Positions 1 through 11,760 of a stretch of DNA of 64,000 bases are shown piece by piece. The translations under genes were made by a program, and so were the position numbers. Below the pieces are notes generated by a model that saw only the letters and a program-made list of their open reading frames with translations, ran no database searches and was not told the origin of the DNA. The stretch is from Oryzias latipes (Eukaryota > Chordata > Actinopteri > Beloniformes > Adrianichthyidae), in assembly GCF_002234675.1 (NCBI RefSeq), contig NC_019877.2, positions 24,261,519-24,325,518 on the forward strand. The letters are read 5' to 3'. Each line of letters begins with the position of its first letter. Within the stretch, counting starts at the first letter, position 1.

Positions 1-3000
1 TATGGTCCAGAATTATGGAGTAATCTTTATGCCAACACGTTGCAAAAAAAACTTTCTAGGTTGCAGATGAAAATATTAAATATTTGGTTTCAATATATTT
101 GAAAGCAGAAATCAGGCTCTTTGATGGCAGCTATGTCACACTAAACTAAAACGGATGTGAGCAAAATCAAAGATAGGAAAAAAGCGAGATGAGACACAAC
201 GCATGAAAAAAAAAGCAAAAAAAAAATTGAAAGCTAATATTTAATATTTTCATGCGCAACTTAGAAAGTTTTGTGTGGTGACATAAATATCACTGTATAC
301 AGAAAAAGAACATGAAATAGGAGACTGGAGGGAGAGATGAGCTTCCTCATAAAGACAAAGGTAAAGGTGAAATACCTGCTGTTGATTAGCTGAGAGCGGT
401 CAGAAGGAGAAGTAGAAACTAGATATGAAGACTGCTCATAATGCAGCCACACCTGTCTCAGCTGTATCTTTCACCTTTGTAGATCCACCTGTCCAACTCC
501 GGTTTCCGTGACTAATTCCGCAAATTGCAGCTAAGAGCAGTATTTGTGTGGTATGTTATATTTAAAACTATATTTTGCTAAATGTATGTCGGTATCAGCA
601 GTCTTATCTCACTCTTAAAAATATCTGTCTGAATCAGAATTAATCTGACCTTCATGAAATACGTCCTTCTTCTGATTTAACTAATTAAAGAGAACACATT
701 CTCCTGATTTTCTCTGCAGCCAGAGAAGAAGCACGTTCTGATCAAGTGTTTTATTTCAAACCCTCCCTTTTCTTTTGATATGTTTCATCATAAGCAAACA
801 AATGCCTGCAATATCTCATCAAAAAACAAACACGCACAGCAAATGCAATATATTAAAGCCAAATGTTGTGCTACATTGAGAATCAATGCTGAAGGCTCCA
901 CACCTTTTTAAACATTCATTTAGCCTGTAACTGATATGTGTACATTTTTAACTGGATTCCAGACATTTGTGGTTGTGTTTGCCTGCAGCAGTCAGCAATC
1001 ATGAGAAACAGGCGGGGAAATAATGCAGTATTTATTTCTTATTTCTTTTCATTTTGTGTTGCCACAAAGTCAAAATGTTTTTTAATTGAATTATTGAAAT
1101 CAGGTTTGTAGTTCTAGACGTCTACTTTTCTTTCGGAATCAGTCCTAAATTCGAATAGTGCAGGTTTTGTTTTTGAAGCAGCGTTCCATGAATTCCAGGC
1201 AAAGTCAAGAGAGCTCAGAGAGAGACGTCTGTATCAGATGCTGTTCGATTGGCCGGTCTGCATGACACTGAAGTCACATACTTTATGTCTAGGGTGATGA
1301 TTCGTCGATGGTTTGTTTCTTTGGCTGTTTATCTCTGATGGTCCACGATCTACACACATCCTTCTCGATCAGAATCGACGTAATGAGCAGGCCTGATCGG
1401 TCCAAATGGGGCCCAAGTCTGCATTTAATACTTTTTAGCTTCCCATTTCCTAAAAGCTTGTTGTTTTAGTTAAAATGCTACTACAAGAGGTTTAGTTTTA
1501 AAAAAATTGAAAATATTAGTAGACTTTTTTGGCAGATGACGAGGATTCGGTAAAGGAACATTGTTGATTTGTAGAAGTGGTTCTGGTTTGTAAAAATTCA
1601 ATAAAAGCGACATGACAGTTTTCTTTCCATAGAATCCCATTATAACAGTGAGAAGTCAACCCAGGCTCAGATCATCTTTCAGAGCAAAAAGATTTTTCAT
1701 ATTTTGTTTTTACATAAATCCTGTGCATTATGATTGTGTATTTATTTTTAACACAGAGGAACATTTTCTGTGCTTAAGTTTCTTAGCAGCTTCCTTCCTA
1801 ATTTGCCCTTCGTCTCCCGTTTACAAGTTTCCTCAGATCAGAAACATTGTCAGCAGGTCGGCAACTTTACTTGATTGAATCTTCATTCTCTGTAAAATGT
1901 TTGCAGTTGGTCTAAACTTAGACTTAAAGATGAAGATGAAGACATGGATGGAAGTGGATGTTAACAACTGGATGCTAACTTCAGGTGGGACCGTCTTTTA
2001 AGGTGTGATGGATAAATGAAGCAAAATGAAATGACACAAGTGTCGTAAAAACTGGTATTTTCTAAATATAATTAGAAACATGAATCCTGCAAGTGGGAAA
2101 CATACAAAAGTCAGTTGCTGCATATCTGGCAGAGCTAGAAAACTCTTATTCGGGTTCCTCACTGACTCGTTTCTCCCCAAAGAAACTTTCCAAATGTGTT
2201 TAATTGTTTGGTTTTAGCTTTGGGCTTTTAACTTGACGGTCAGAGCAGCTGCTTAAAGTCACGTGACACATAGAGACAGACAGATATGGTGACCAAAATC
2301 CGGTAGTTTTCCAAAAATAAAACTTCCTTCATTATCAGAAAATAAACAAAAGGGAAATAATCGAAGTTAGTGTCTGCATTTTGTTTCTGTCTCTTGCCCT
2401 GTACTAGGCGGCCTGGGGGTCGGGGACCACTGAATTATGGTATGCCAAAGAGCAAATGTTCTTTAGATGTCACCAGCGACAAATCTGGTTAACATGTTCT
2501 TACTAATGCTAATTTTTTTTACATGATGCATGATACTTCTGTAGTGCAAGTTATAAACTGGCCAATCAGATCCCTGACTAAAAATATCTGGTCTCTCGTT
2601 GAGCGTTCATTATGTTTGATTGACATTTTTCGGGGAGCCCACTTTCATGTGGTATGGGTGCGGATTTCCAACAAGGCCACTCTGAATTAGTGGGAATGGT
2701 TGCCATAGAAATGTCGACTTAGTCCCGACTTGGTCCAATCATTGCTTACTGACAATTTCTGGTTCCGACGTGGCGGCATCCATATGTGCCAAAAAGGACT
2801 AAACTGACTTCACTTCATTGGAGGCAAAAGTAAACCATTTTCTAAGGTTGACGTCACACCTAAGTCCAGTTGTTATATACAGTCCATGGTCTCTCTCCAA
2901 ACTTTGCTAGGATTTGTTGAGGGTTCAAAGATTGCTAGCAGTGGTAGGAATGGGTTTGTGACACTCATTCAAAAACAGGATTGCGGTTATCCTGGTGACT

Positions 3001-4348
3001 TGTTCTTTTGCAGCTGCTCTTCATCCATAACAAGAACTTGACTCTTCATTGGCGTTACTCCAGGAGTGCGGCATTGATGATTTTTGGACATGTTTTGTTT
3101 TTAAACCAATCAGGGTTAATGTTTTATTCCTCTGGGTTAAGATGGTCTTTAACAGTTTCACAAGCTTCTGTGGTCTGGTGTTGGCTCTTATTTGATCCGA
3201 GTGAAGAAAGACAACACTGTTTATTAGAAACATACTGACATAAACTACTTTTTGTGGAAAACAACTTTTACAGAAGACATTAAAAGATTTACTTGTCCAT
3301 GGAAACAACCCCCTATCATAAGGCTCCCACCTCCGTGCCTTATGATGGCATGCTCGTCAGGAGGTAGAGGAGGTCTGTCACCATAACTGACTCTCTTGTC
3401 AGCGACAGAAGGATGCTGCTCTTGCTCACAGATGAATCCTCCAAATTAGATTTCAGTATTTTCCACCATGTCCGGGTTTGAGAACATCAATGAAAGGTGA
3501 CATTTGTAAACAAAACACACACCACACGCATGTTGACCTCCTGTTTATGCAAACATGGAGACAGCCTGATTTAACCTTGATAGTGTATCATGATGATACA
3601 TTATTAAAGGAGCACACAGCAGGATTAAAGGAATTTGTTTCATGATAATCCATCCTGACACCTCCTGCTTCCACCACTCTGCAACCTCTAAATAACTAAA
3701 AGCAAGGCAAGCCATTAGATATTAGACATCCCACATGAAAACAAAGCAGCAGTTGACACCGCCTTCGCTTTGAAATCTTATCTTGGCAAACAGGAAATCC
3801 TCCTGAACTGATCGCTTTAATTTATCAAACTCTTCAGCAGGTTTTTGTCTGCAAACATTTATCTTCCCCCTGTCCTTTAGCTTACATGATACATTTTCTG
3901 CATGTCAGATAATTTATCTAGCCTTTAAATTCCTGACAGATACTGATGGGTTTCTATCAAACCCCTCCTGCCGATATGCTGAAGCTGAGGAGGGGGGCTG
4001 TGTGTGGTGCACGACTGCCCCCTTCTGGTGGCAGCAGCGCCTGCTGAGTTTCATTCAGTCCGTTAGCAGGTGGGTTTGTAGTGTATTCCTCTGCACACTT
4101 ACAACACGAACAAGTGTGTTTTTTTTTCATTTGATCTGCTAACTAATGTTTCACATTTAAAGAAAATATTTTAACATGTGTTTAACTATATCAGTCTGTG
4201 ACAGCTGTAATAATTATGGCAAATACAAAGCATATTTTTTTAGTTAAATGGTTTACAGATTTTAGTCATAGATATAAATAGTGTGGACTTACATTATCTA
4301 ATATTTATTATGTAATTCTGATATCATCAAGTAAAGATATTCCAAGAC
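1..4348. other. Intergenic region, no gene recognised
   Basis: AT-rich sequence with only short open frames that show no family resemblance. About 2400-2440 contains a short match to hAT-type termini (a 'gggtcggggacc' core). About 2560-2890 looks like a common fish interspersed repeat ending in 'tatacagtccatgg'. I see no exon, tRNA or long repeat array here. Confidence 0.5.
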
Positions 4349-4597
4349 ACACCAGACAAGACCCAAGGTGTAGATCTACCACACCAGACAAGACCCAAGG
4401 TGTAGATCTACCACACCAGACAAGACCCAAGGTGTAGATCTACCACACCAGACAAGACCCAAGGTGTAGATCTACCACACCAGACAAGACCCAAGGTGTA
4501 GATCTACCACACCAGACAAGACCCAAGGTGTAGATCTACCACACCAGACAAGACCCAAGGTGTAGATCTACCACACCAGACTAGACCCAAGGTGTAG
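4349..4597 (+). repeat. 32-bp tandem array, 8 copies, derived from LINE coding sequence
   Basis: A 32-bp unit starts at 4349, 4381, 4413, 4445, 4477, 4509, 4541 and 4573. The first seven copies are virtually identical. The eighth has one change (caag to ctag) and then runs straight into the LINE coding sequence. Translated in the LINE frame, the end of the unit matches the residues (DPRCR) just before the CCHC knuckle, so the array is an expansion of the element's own ORF at its 5' truncation point. A unit length of 32 is not a multiple of 3, so the array cannot keep one reading frame. Confidence 0.95.
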
Positions 4598-5203
4598 GCT
4601 GTGCAAAGAGGCGCCTGAAACAATCCAGCACATAACTGCAGGGTGTAAGATGCTGGCAGGGAAAGCATACATGGAACGCCACAATCAAGTGGCTGGAATA
4701 ATATACAGGAACATGTGTGCAGAATATGAACTGGAAACCCCAAGGTCAAAATGGGAAACACCTCTGAAGGTGGTAGAGAATGAGAGGGCAAAGATCCTGA
4801 TCCAGATCCAGATAGGATGGTAATGGCGAACCAACCAGACATTGTAGTGGTGGATAAAGAACAGAGGAAAGCCGTTGTGGTGGATGTGGCAGTGCCAAGC
4901 GATGGGAACATGAGGAAGAAGGAACATGAGAAACTGGAGAAATACCAGGGACTCAGAGAAGAACTGGAGAAAGCCTGGAAAGTGAAGGTGACAGTGGTGC
5001 CTGTGGTAATTGGAGCACTCGGGGCAGTAACCCCAAGCTGGAGGAGTGGCTACAACAGATACCTGGAAAGACCTCAGACCTCTCAGTCCAGAAAAGAACA
5101 GGAACAGCTAAGATACTGCAGGACCCTCAAGCTCCCAGGCCTCTGATAGAGGACCTGAACTTAGAGGAGAAACCACCCGCAGAGGGTGAGAGGGGCGTTT
5201 TTA
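4590..5203 (+). mobile_element. 5'-truncated RLE-type LINE (R4/Dong/Rex6-like), 3' part
   Basis: The frame from about 4590 encodes a CX2CX8HX4C zinc knuckle (CRLC...H...C) followed by a restriction-like endonuclease domain. From 4817 the open frame runs to 5146 and includes 'PDIVVVD', then 'AVVVDVAVPSD', then a lysine/glutamate-rich helix and 'VPVVIGALGAVTP'. This CCHC plus PD-(D/E)XK order at the ORF end is known from LINEs with a restriction-like endonuclease (R2/R4/Rex6 group). The match to the R4/Rex6 type is from memory of fish elements. The frame changes near 4800-4817, so the copy is dead. The 3' UTR ends near 5203. The reverse transcriptase is absent. Confidence 0.85.
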
Positions 5204-6090
5204 TACATTATTGTATTTCGGTTTGTTATTTGTTGGTTTAGCAATGCTTTTGCACTGGCGAGGCTCTGCTTTTTCTGATACAGGAGGGCAAGAGAGATTT
5301 AGTGGTGTATAAGAAAATGTGGGAACAGACAGATTGGTCACCAAAAACAAAGAAAATTGAAGACAAGGACTATCAAACAGCTATATCAAATATTCCAATG
5401 AATAACCTAATGTAGTTCGACCACAATCTGAGTGTCTGAATGTCTCCTTATTCCTATAAAATAAAATTCTTGTTGATCTGACTATGTCTTCACATTCCTC
5501 AGTCATTCCTTCTCCTAAATTGTTTCGTTTGCGTGGCAGCTGAAAATGATGACTCTGCCGCTAAAACCACGTGTCTGAGTTGTGCCGCCTAAACTGTTCG
5601 CCACTATCGCGGTTCTTCTGCTACTTCTGCACTGAGCAGATAATGTCTGGAGGGTTAATGAAAGTGTTTTCTTTGACAAATGACCTGTTCCAGTGGAGTG
5701 TTTCAGCTTTTTTCCACCAAGAAATGAGAAGAATCCAGCTTCAAACACCTTTGAAACATTAAAGTGCCAACGGAGGATCTAAAAAATCTGTCATCATCCT
5801 CAAATTGCAGATGAATTTGAACTCTGTAAAACTGGCTCCAGTGTTCATGCTCTTTGACATACCGTAACTACTCCCCCATTTACGTGATCAACGTAATTCC
5901 AGTAGATGCTGAAGTGGAGAAAAGCGGCGCAAAAACTGTCAAATAGTTATGGAATGTCAAAAATGCGTGTGGTATTTTGGTGTCACCGGTGACATCTCAG
6001 GTGTGAAAGAGTGAAAGCATAACATGTATGTCATAAATTTCATTTGGATTTAAGTCAATAACCAGACTGCTAACAGTGCTGCAGTGATGT
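5204..6090. other. Intergenic, nothing recognised
   Basis: No convincing exon or repeat boundary. Short open frames on both strands lack family motifs. Confidence 0.4.
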
Positions 6091-6099
6091 GCTGTCGAC

Positions 6100-7158
6100 C
6101 ATCTCCTTTCTTTGGACCAGAGGTCACCACCCCGGACCCCTCGGGCACCAGGTCGCCCCCAAGGGCCACATAAGTCGCCCACAGGCCTGTTCTAAAAATG
6201 GCTCAATTCACCAGTGAGCTGCGTCTAAAGTTTACTTTTATTATGTTGCTATTCTTTTAAAATCACAATTGCATTTAGACAGATTTAAAAATGACAATAT
6301 CTTAAATATATGTTTATTATACATAACGGTTCAGTCAATTGCTCTGAATAAACAAAACTCTTTATCTTGAGCAATAAAATGTTGGGGTGAGTTGTTCTCC
6401 GTGTTCGCAGGAGTCTCTGGTCCCTAACCCCCGAGAATCGGGGAACTTGGATGCTGGACAGGTGGAGATTGAAATCATAACATTGCAAAATGACTTCCAC
6501 CTCAAAGCCTACCAGGCTGCACCAAACTTTTGGTGCCTAGTTGACACAGATAAGTACAATGATGTATTCACAGCAGCCATGAAGCAGCCAGCTTGTTTGG
6601 TTCAACCCACCTCTGTGAATCAGCATTTTCAGACCTACACTTCATCAAAAACAAACACAGAACACGCCTCACTGATGCACAGCTGAAAGACTCACTCCCA
6701 GCTGCAGTATTACTGTCAGACAGATACCAGACGTTGTCAGTGGAAACATGGCAGTGCCATAGCAAAGTTGAATTAACATATTGAAGAAATGTGTTCAAAA
6801 TAAAAGTGTGTTCATGACATGTAGCAGTAATAATTCTGTCAAAAATGCTGCAGATTTGGTCATTTCATAGGGAAAATGGGACATTTTTTCTATGAAATGT
6901 AGTGATCATCTGAAAATGTAACAATTACTGACATTAATAAGGGAGCAAAATATGAATCTCTGTTTCCCGCCTTGTCGTCATTGTTGATAATTATTGTGAG
7001 AAATCATTAAAGTGATGATTCTTTTCACACAAATGAGTATCATTGTTTTTTATTAATACATGACTAAAGACAAACTGAGCAAATTTGTTATTCAAACTGG
7101 TAGCCCTTCATATGACTCAGTAAGTAGCTCTCAGTTTCAAAAAGGTCGGTGACCCCTG
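6100..7158 (+). mobile_element. Decayed hAT element (ZBED/SCAND-type), 3' part
   Basis: The region contains hAT transposase remnants and ends in 'ggtcggtgacccctg' at 7158, a typical hAT right terminus. The next 8 bases (ctctagac) could be a target duplication, but I could not find the matching left terminus, so the element is probably 5'-truncated or eroded. A left part near 6120-6200 has the '(g)gtcgcc...agggccaca' pattern seen in related fish elements. Confidence 0.65.
6387..6784 (+). pseudogene. hAT transposase C-terminal fragment, frameshifted
   Basis: Two overlapping frames carry the two halves. Frame 1 (6387 to about 6590) reads through 'EIEIITLQNDFHLKA' and 'PNFWCLVDTDKYND'. Frame 2 (6593-6784) reads 'FGSTHLCESAFSDLHFIKNK' followed by 'RTRLTDAQLKDSL'. 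The second half matches the hAT dimerisation region of ZBED/SCAND3-like transposases. The frame break near 6590 and the missing N-terminal catalytic part show that it is not functional. Confidence 0.8.
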
Positions 7159-7184
7159 CTCTAGACTGTGCTTTTCTCACCATC

Positions 7185-7544
7185 AACCCCCAGGTCTTCC
7201 CAGCCTGAGCCTCTCTGCATGCAGAGCCTGAAGTCAGGCTCGCTGCTCATGTCTTAAGCCCATTTAACAGCTCGTTAGCCATCCGTGTCCCCCCCCCCCT
7301 CCGTTCCAGATTCTCGCCACATCTCGGTCAGGTTCCATCTTTGCTAATGCAGTGGAAATGAGCCGTTGGGTGTTGCAGAACCAAGTGCAGCAGATGCGTA
7401 GCAACACTTTAGCCGCTGCGCAACGACACAACACAAACAAGGGCTGACACTCACGGGGCGAGACGGTGCAGTTCAACCGGAGAGCAGTTACAACACACGG
7501 GGGGGGTTCTCTGTACATGAAACCACACCACTCCAGAGGGGGGG
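7185..7544. other. Short intergenic stretch with C/G homopolymers
   Basis: Contains a C-run at about 7290-7301 and a G-run at about 7500-7507. No gene recognised. Confidence 0.4.
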
Positions 7545-7814
7545 TAACCCTTTTGCTATCCTAGGCACTTTAACATTGGGAATTGGGTCATCTAACCCTT
7601 GTGCTATCTTAGATGACCCCCCCCCCCCCCCCCCCTTCCATTGACATGTTCTCCTACCATGACAAAGGTGGATAAAGGTGGAAAGATTTCATGTAATCCA
7701 TGGACACCAGTGAAGATCACAAATCATTGAAGAAAAAAGGTTCAGAGCACTGTCTAGTGGGTCTAGATGACCCAACTCCTAATGTTAAAGTGCCTAGGAT
7801 AGCACAAGAGTTAA
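7545..7814 (+). mobile_element. TTAA-type MITE (piggyBac-like), copy 1
   Basis: A family present at least seven times in this window. It has termini of the form TTAACCCTTGTGCTATC / GATAGCACAAGGGTTAA, a TTAA end, and an internal core reading 'accatgacaaaggtgg', 'catggacaccagtgaag' and 'cactgtctagtgggtcta'. The TTAA edge with a CCCTTG start suggests piggyBac-type mobilisation (inference). This copy has two left termini in tandem, at 7545 and 7592, and a long C-run at about 7617-7636. Confidence 0.85.
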
Positions 7815-7854
7815 CCATTCATATAATTCCATACCAACTGCCCGTATAACAAAT

Positions 7855-7994
7855 GCATGGATCTGTTTGTCAGCATCACTTTCCGTCTTACCCTCCCATG
7901 TGTCAAATTGTCCTTGAGCAAGACACTGAACCCCACATCGCCTTTGCTGGTTCTAGCTTGGCACCAGCATTCAGCAGTGGAGTGTGTGAATGGG
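7855..7994 (+). repeat. Older interspersed repeat, left part (interrupted by L2)
   Basis: Contains 'ttgagcaagacactgaac', the sequence common in fish repeats that also carry 'gactgtaaagcactttgggt'. The matching right part is at 11032-11095, after the L2 element. The L2 therefore inserted into this older repeat. Confidence 0.7.
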
Positions 7995-8028
7995 ACTTGG
8001 CTCCAACAGGATGACTATGTTAGATTGA

Positions 8029-8682
8029 ATGAAGCAACCCCCCCCCCCCCCCCCCACTTATACTAACTATCAGAAATCCAGGATTTCAGGGAAAGGAGGT
8101 GGTTTGGCAGTAATATCACAGTCTAGCTTACTTCTCAGCCCTAAAGTTAAAAATGCTTATAATTCATTTGAAAACATCATATTGTCTTTAAGTCACCCAA
8201 ACAGGAAAACTCCAAAACCTGTTTTACTCATAATTATTTATCGCCCCCCCGGCCCATATTCAGAATTTTTAACTGAGTTTTCCGACTTCCTATCGACTAT
8301 TGTCTTACATTCTGATCAAATTATAATATTAGGGGATTTTAATATTCATGTTGATGACCCCAGTGACTGTCTAGGAAAGGCTTTTGCCGCTTTATTAGAT
8401 GATGTTGGTTTCACCCAAAGTGTGAATGAACCCACTCACTGTCATAAGCACACCCTGGACCTTGTTCTAACCCATGGGATAGAGATCAGCCAGCTGAGTG
8501 TCCTTCCTCTTAACCCCATCATTTCTGATCACTTTATGATTACCTTCCAGTTTACACTGGAACATCCTTCTGCCCCAGTGAATAAGAAACAGCTTAGAAG
8601 AACCTTAACTGACCGTTCTGTGTCTGAGTTTAAACACACAGTTCAGCCAGTACTTAGTGATATTCTGAGAAAATACTCTTAG
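8029..8682 (+). pseudogene. L2 ORF2 endonuclease (APE) part
   Basis: Encodes an AP-endonuclease-like domain: 'GGGLAVIS', 'IIYRPPGPYSEF', 'IILGDFNIHVDD', 'THTLDLVL'-type context and 'ISDHFMITF'. It belongs to the nicking endonuclease of L2/CR1-like LINEs. The start falls within a long C-run, so the true 5' reading frame lies in another phase, and a stop at 8682 interrupts it. It is not functional. Confidence 0.85.
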
Positions 8683-9337
8683 ACCAGCTCCCATAGCATC
8701 AGTCCTAGTATAAATGACCACTTTGTTAATGATGCCTTACAAGCCCTCAGGAGTACACTCCATGTTGTTGCCCCCTTGAAACCTAAGTTCGTCAGACAAA
8801 ACCGAGTAGCACCGTGGTTTAACGCTGAAACTCGTTCTCTTAAACAAGAAACCCGTAAGTTGGAAAGAGAATGGCGCCGCTCCGTTTCAGAGCAGTCTCT
8901 GGATATCTGGAAACATAGCCTATTAAATTATAAAAAAGCTCTGCGTAGAGCTAGAAGCCAGTACTATTCAACCTTAATATCAGAGAATGGAAACAATCCA
9001 AGATTTCTTTTTAGCACTATAGCTAAATTAACTCGCAGTCAGAGCTCAGTAGAACCACATGTTCCTGTTTCTCTCAGCTCTGATGATTTTCTTACATTTT
9101 TCGATAGTAACATCTCAAATATTAGACATAAGTTAAATCAAGTTATGTCACTTGACATAACTTGACACTATCGACCACAGTATTTTACTCCATAGATTAG
9201 AGCAGGACATAGGGATCAGAGGATCTGCTCTCCAGTGGTTTAAATCCTATCTGTCCGATAGGTATCAGTTCGTTAATGTAAATGGCCATTCCTCTCAGTG
9301 CACTCGAGTCAACTATGGAGTCCCACAGGGCTCAGTC

Positions 9338-10267
9338 TTGGGACCGATCCTGTTTACGCTTTATATGCTACCCCTAGGAAACATAATCAGGAAACACAGC
9401 ATTAATTTTCATTGTTATGCCGACGATACGCAGTTGTATTTATCCGTGAAGCCTGACCAGAATGACCAGATAGAGAAACTGAACGCCCGCATCAGTGACA
9501 TCAAGACCTGGATGACAATTAATTACCTCCTCTTGAACCCAGAAAAAACTGAGGTCATTATACTTGGTCCTAAAAACCTCAGAGATACTCTGTCTGCTCA
9601 GATAGTCTCCCTGGATGGTATAAGTATAGCCCCCAATTCCACAGTTAGAAACCTTGGGGTTTTACTTGATCAGGATTTATCATTTAAGGCTCACATATCT
9701 CAGGCATGTAGAACTGCCTTTTTTCACCTGCGGAATATTGCTAAGATCAGAAATATACTTTCTAAGAGTGATGCTGAAAAACTCATCCATGCATTTGTTA
9801 CGTCGAGGCTGGATTACTGTAACTCCTTGTTAGCAGCGTGTCCTAAGAGTTCCTTAAGAAGTCTCCAGCTTGTTCAGAACGCAGCTGCTAGATTGTTAGC
9901 TGGAACCAGCAGAAGAGATCACATCACTCCTGTGTTAGTTTCGCTCCATTGGCTCCCAGTTGATTCTAGAATTAAGTTCAAGATCCTCCTGTTAACCTAT
10001 AAGGCCTTACATGGAATGGCCCCGTCCTATATTAAGGACCTCATAGTCCCTTACCATCCAATGAGAACACTTCGCTCGCAAAATGCAGGACTGCTTGTGG
10101 TTCCTAGAATTAGTAAAAGTACGGTTGGAGGTAGAGCGTTTAGCCACCAAGCCCCTGTCTTATGGAATAAACTCCCAGCTCATGTAAGAGAGGCCGACTC
10201 AGTTTCTACATTCAAAGCTAGACTGAAAACATTCCTCTGTGGACAGGCTTATTGTCAGAATAGTTAG
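9338..10267 (+). pseudogene. L2 ORF2 reverse transcriptase C-terminal part
   Basis: 309 codons. The catalytic 'YADD' motif is at about residue 28, preceded by '[13 protein letters not shown]'. Thumb and C-terminal motifs follow: 'LDYCNSLL', '[12 protein letters not shown]', 'LHWLPV' and the typical L2-end 'APVLWNKLP'. The frame actually continues upstream to about 9170 through '[10 protein letters not shown]'. Palm motifs A and B and the fingers are lost in the deletion at 9165. Confidence 0.88.
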
Positions 10268-11031
10268 TATTCAGAGATTATTTAACTTAATGTTAATGTG
10301 TTTAAATTAAACTTAATAACTATTTCCTTTAAAAGGCTGCTAGAAGTTGAAGCTGGGGTAACTATGGTGCTCTGGGGTTCTGTCCTCTTTTGTCTTCTAC
10401 TTCTACCCTTCCTCTCCTCTATTCTTGATCATAATTTATCATTTAGTTCTCCATGCCTCTGTTTGGTGCAGTGATTCATGTATTGTCCCTCTTTTCCTCT
10501 CCCCTCCTGGGGAGAGGGAGTGCTTCCAGACTCCAGTTGGCTCATCCGTGCTCCAGTTCCTGACCGAGTACCTCGCCTTTGCTCCCGCTCCTACACCTGG
10601 CTGTGGTTCCTGTCTCCGGCTCGACTCGCGCCTTTGACTGTCCCGATAACCACGGCTGGATGAAGCTCGTCTGCTGGACTTTTATATATGTAGTTGTAGA
10701 TTTAGATAAGTTAATTCTTCTCTAAGAGTTCTGGTAAATCGCCTGTCCGTCCTGGGGAGGGATCCCTCCTTCATGTGGGCACCCCTGAGGTTTCTTCGTT
10801 TTTTCCGGAATCCGTTTTTTTTGGGAGTTTTTCCTTACCGCGAAGGGGGGTCTAAGGGCAGGGATGCCAGTATAGCTTAGTCAGTTTGTTAGTTCATTTT
10901 AGTATTTTTCTATTGAACTCTTTGTATTCGTGATCCTTTTGATTTCATGTTTTACTTCGAAGCCCATCGAGACGACTGTTGTTGTGATTTTGGGCTATAC
11001 AAATAAAATTGAATTGAAATTGAATTGAATT
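10268..11031 (+). repeat. L2 3' UTR and short-repeat tail
   Basis: Noncoding tail of the L2 element, ending in 'caaataaaattgaattg' repeats. The same 3' UTR occurs in reverse orientation at 52902-53392, confirming that it is a family tail. Confidence 0.85.
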
Positions 11032-11095
11032 GACTGTGACTGTAAAGCACTTTGGGTCTTTGAGGAAGAAAGCACTATAAGTATATGCCATTTAC
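11032..11095 (+). repeat. Older interspersed repeat, right part
   Basis: 'gactgtaaagcactttgggt' continuing to 'gccatttacc'. This is the right part of the repeat split by the L2 insertion. Confidence 0.7.
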
Positions 11096-11099
11096 CATA

Positions 11100-11760
11100 T
11101 AATAAAATACAATAATAAAAATAAAATCTACACGGCAGAGATGGGAATACAAATTCATAATCTGATGGTATGGCTTACCCACTTTTCTAGTTTCCACATC
11201 TGTCGTTTCTCCAACTATAAACATGAGGTTAATCTCTGGTAAAACCAGTGGCCTATGCTGGCTAATCCAGCCCCAATCAGCACCGTTAAAACCACAAGCG
11301 CTCTAAACAAGCCCAGCACAGCGAATGACTCGTAAAATGGAAACACCGAAAATCAGTGTTGAGCAAAAACGTTCATGAGAGAATAAGAAATATGGGCAAT
11401 ATAGGCAACTCGCTGATAGTCATGTTACAGTGGCTCTGATCAAACATATGCATCACCTCTGTTACAGGAGCTGAATTAGTAGTTTACTGCCATCCACCAT
11501 TATCTCTATGTGCATAAGTAAAAAAACATATATAACCAACTCACTGGTAAAGATGCTTAACAAAAAGGCAAAAGATTGTGTGGAGCAAAAAGCATTTTAA
11601 TTGAAAACAGTGTATCTCCAGTAAAGGTAAAGGGGAGAAAACAAAGTCAGTTCATCCATTAATCCCTTTAATATAATAAATCAAATGCCAAAATGACAAG
11701 CACACTGAGGACAGTAGCGATAAAAGACGCTGCTTCTGATGACCCCCCCCTTCAAAAAAG
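11100..11760 (-). other. 3' flank and probable 3' UTR of the NO VEIN-like gene
   Basis: Lies just downstream of the TAG at 11761-11763. ATTAAA-type poly(A) signals read on the minus strand at about 11667 and 11597. No other gene recognised. Confidence 0.5.

Larger units (their letters stand above)
7995..11031 (+). mobile_element. L2-clade LINE, 5'-truncated with internal RT deletion
   Basis: Non-LTR retrotransposon. The first coding residues (TWLQQDDYVRLNEAT) are in frame 3. A C-run at 8038-8056 then shifts the frame to the endonuclease part (8029-8682), where the APE motifs 'IYRPPG', 'ILGDFNIHVD' and 'SDHFMI' are visible. The stop at 8682 is followed by a further coding part (8776-9165). 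The reverse transcriptase resumes at about 9167 in 'DTIDHS' context, then 'VPQGSVLGP', 'YADDTQLY' and '[12 protein letters not shown]', ending at 10267. The fingers region between 9165 and 9167 is missing. The 3' UTR runs to an (attga)n-type tail at about 11031. Confidence 0.93.

Noticed and set aside
4349..4597. Regular 32-bp repeats that could suggest a CRISPR array
   Set aside because: The copies are contiguous without spacers and match the adjacent LINE coding sequence; the setting is a eukaryotic genome.
4504..4927. Minus-strand open frames opposite the LINE
   Set aside because: Shadow of the plus-strand endonuclease frame and the 32-bp array.
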